From positions 1 through 21,677 of IMG/VR virus record IMGVR_UViG_3300006752_000274: a DNA stretch of 21,677 nucleotides; one strand, written 5' to 3'. Numbering within the stretch: position 1 is the first letter of the stretch; each line of letters opens with the position of its first letter. The notes below the pieces were generated by a model. The model was given only the letters and a program-made list of their open reading frames with translations, was not told the DNA's origin and did not search any database. The position numbers and the translations under genes were made by a program. Positions 21,564 to 21,677 of this stretch are shown piece after piece. The DNA comes from a virus.

Positions 21564-21677
21564 TGGCACATTTCGCAAAATTAGATGAAAACAATTTAGT
21601 CTTAGAAGTAATAGTAGTAGCAGATAGTGACGCATCTACTGAAGCAAAGGGACAAACTTTCTTACAAAACTTATATA
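21563..21677 (+). CDS. Phage protein of MAHFAKLDE type (3' truncated)
   Basis: An ATG overlapping the preceding stop (TAATG) opens a frame that runs off the window after 38 codons. MAHFAKLDENNLVLEVIVVA is a conserved N-terminus that I remember from many marine phage proteins of about 110-130 residues near tail fibre genes. Function is unknown. Only the N-terminal part can be described. Confidence 0.8.
   Translation, partial: MAHFAKLDENNLVLEVIVVADSDASTEAKGQTFLQNLY

Overview
The window is one block of densely packed, entirely + strand genes from the virion-assembly half of a tailed double-stranded DNA phage. It runs from the 3' end of the large terminase gene to the first bases of a gene after the tail adhesins. 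The base composition is strongly AT-rich. The portal, scaffold, adaptor and structural proteins resemble those I remember from uncultured marine phages. The holin resembles the three-helix type known from alphaproteobacterial gene transfer agents. A lytic phage of a low-GC marine bacterium, perhaps a SAR11-like alphaproteobacterium, is my best inference; the host is not shown by the sequence. I see no tRNA, integrase, transposon, CRISPR array or replication gene. No tape-measure gene is present, and the adaptor and head-closure genes lead straight into fibre genes, which fits a podovirus-like short tail better than a long one.

Layout. Bases 1-780 hold the terminase nuclease domain. Bases 789-4650 hold a 35-residue basic protein, a 909-residue protein with an ELQSD motif, and two lysine-rich proteins. 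Bases 4647-9261 hold the portal, another lysine-rich protein, a methyltransferase-like protein, a Cys/His mini-protein, a three-helix-type holin and two small unknowns. Bases 9239-12636 hold a GroES-like co-chaperonin, scaffold, a small head protein, a putative decoration protein and the major capsid protein. A strong terminator with a promoter candidate (12637-12783) separates this from the second half. Bases 12784-16142 hold two head/virion proteins, a basic protein, an M15 endolysin, a one-helix membrane mini-protein and four more basic proteins. Bases 16142-18301 hold head-closure, neck, adaptor and a virion protein. Bases 18321-21563 hold three adhesin-like proteins: a cupredoxin-headed repeat protein, a fibre with a conserved N-terminal anchor, and a glycine-rich protein. 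A partial gene ends the window.

How it fits together. Terminase, portal, scaffold, capsid and decoration proteins build and fill the head. The GroES-like protein probably replaces or supplements the host co-chaperonin for capsid folding, since no GroEL is present here. The adaptors close the head and the fibres bind the cell. Holin, endolysin and perhaps the 42-residue membrane protein lyse it. Most genes overlap by ATGA or TAATG and look translationally coupled, whereas several genes for abundant virion parts have their own strong Shine-Dalgarno sites.

The most unusual signal is a set of small lysine-rich proteins scattered through the structural operon. They share short Lys-Gly-Gly motifs, and several unrelated members end in a very similar C-terminal peptide (aromatic-Lys/Thr-Gly-aliphatic-X at the last residue, or YYKDLL). 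This looks like a shared tag and could mark a set of packaged or capsid-docked basic proteins.
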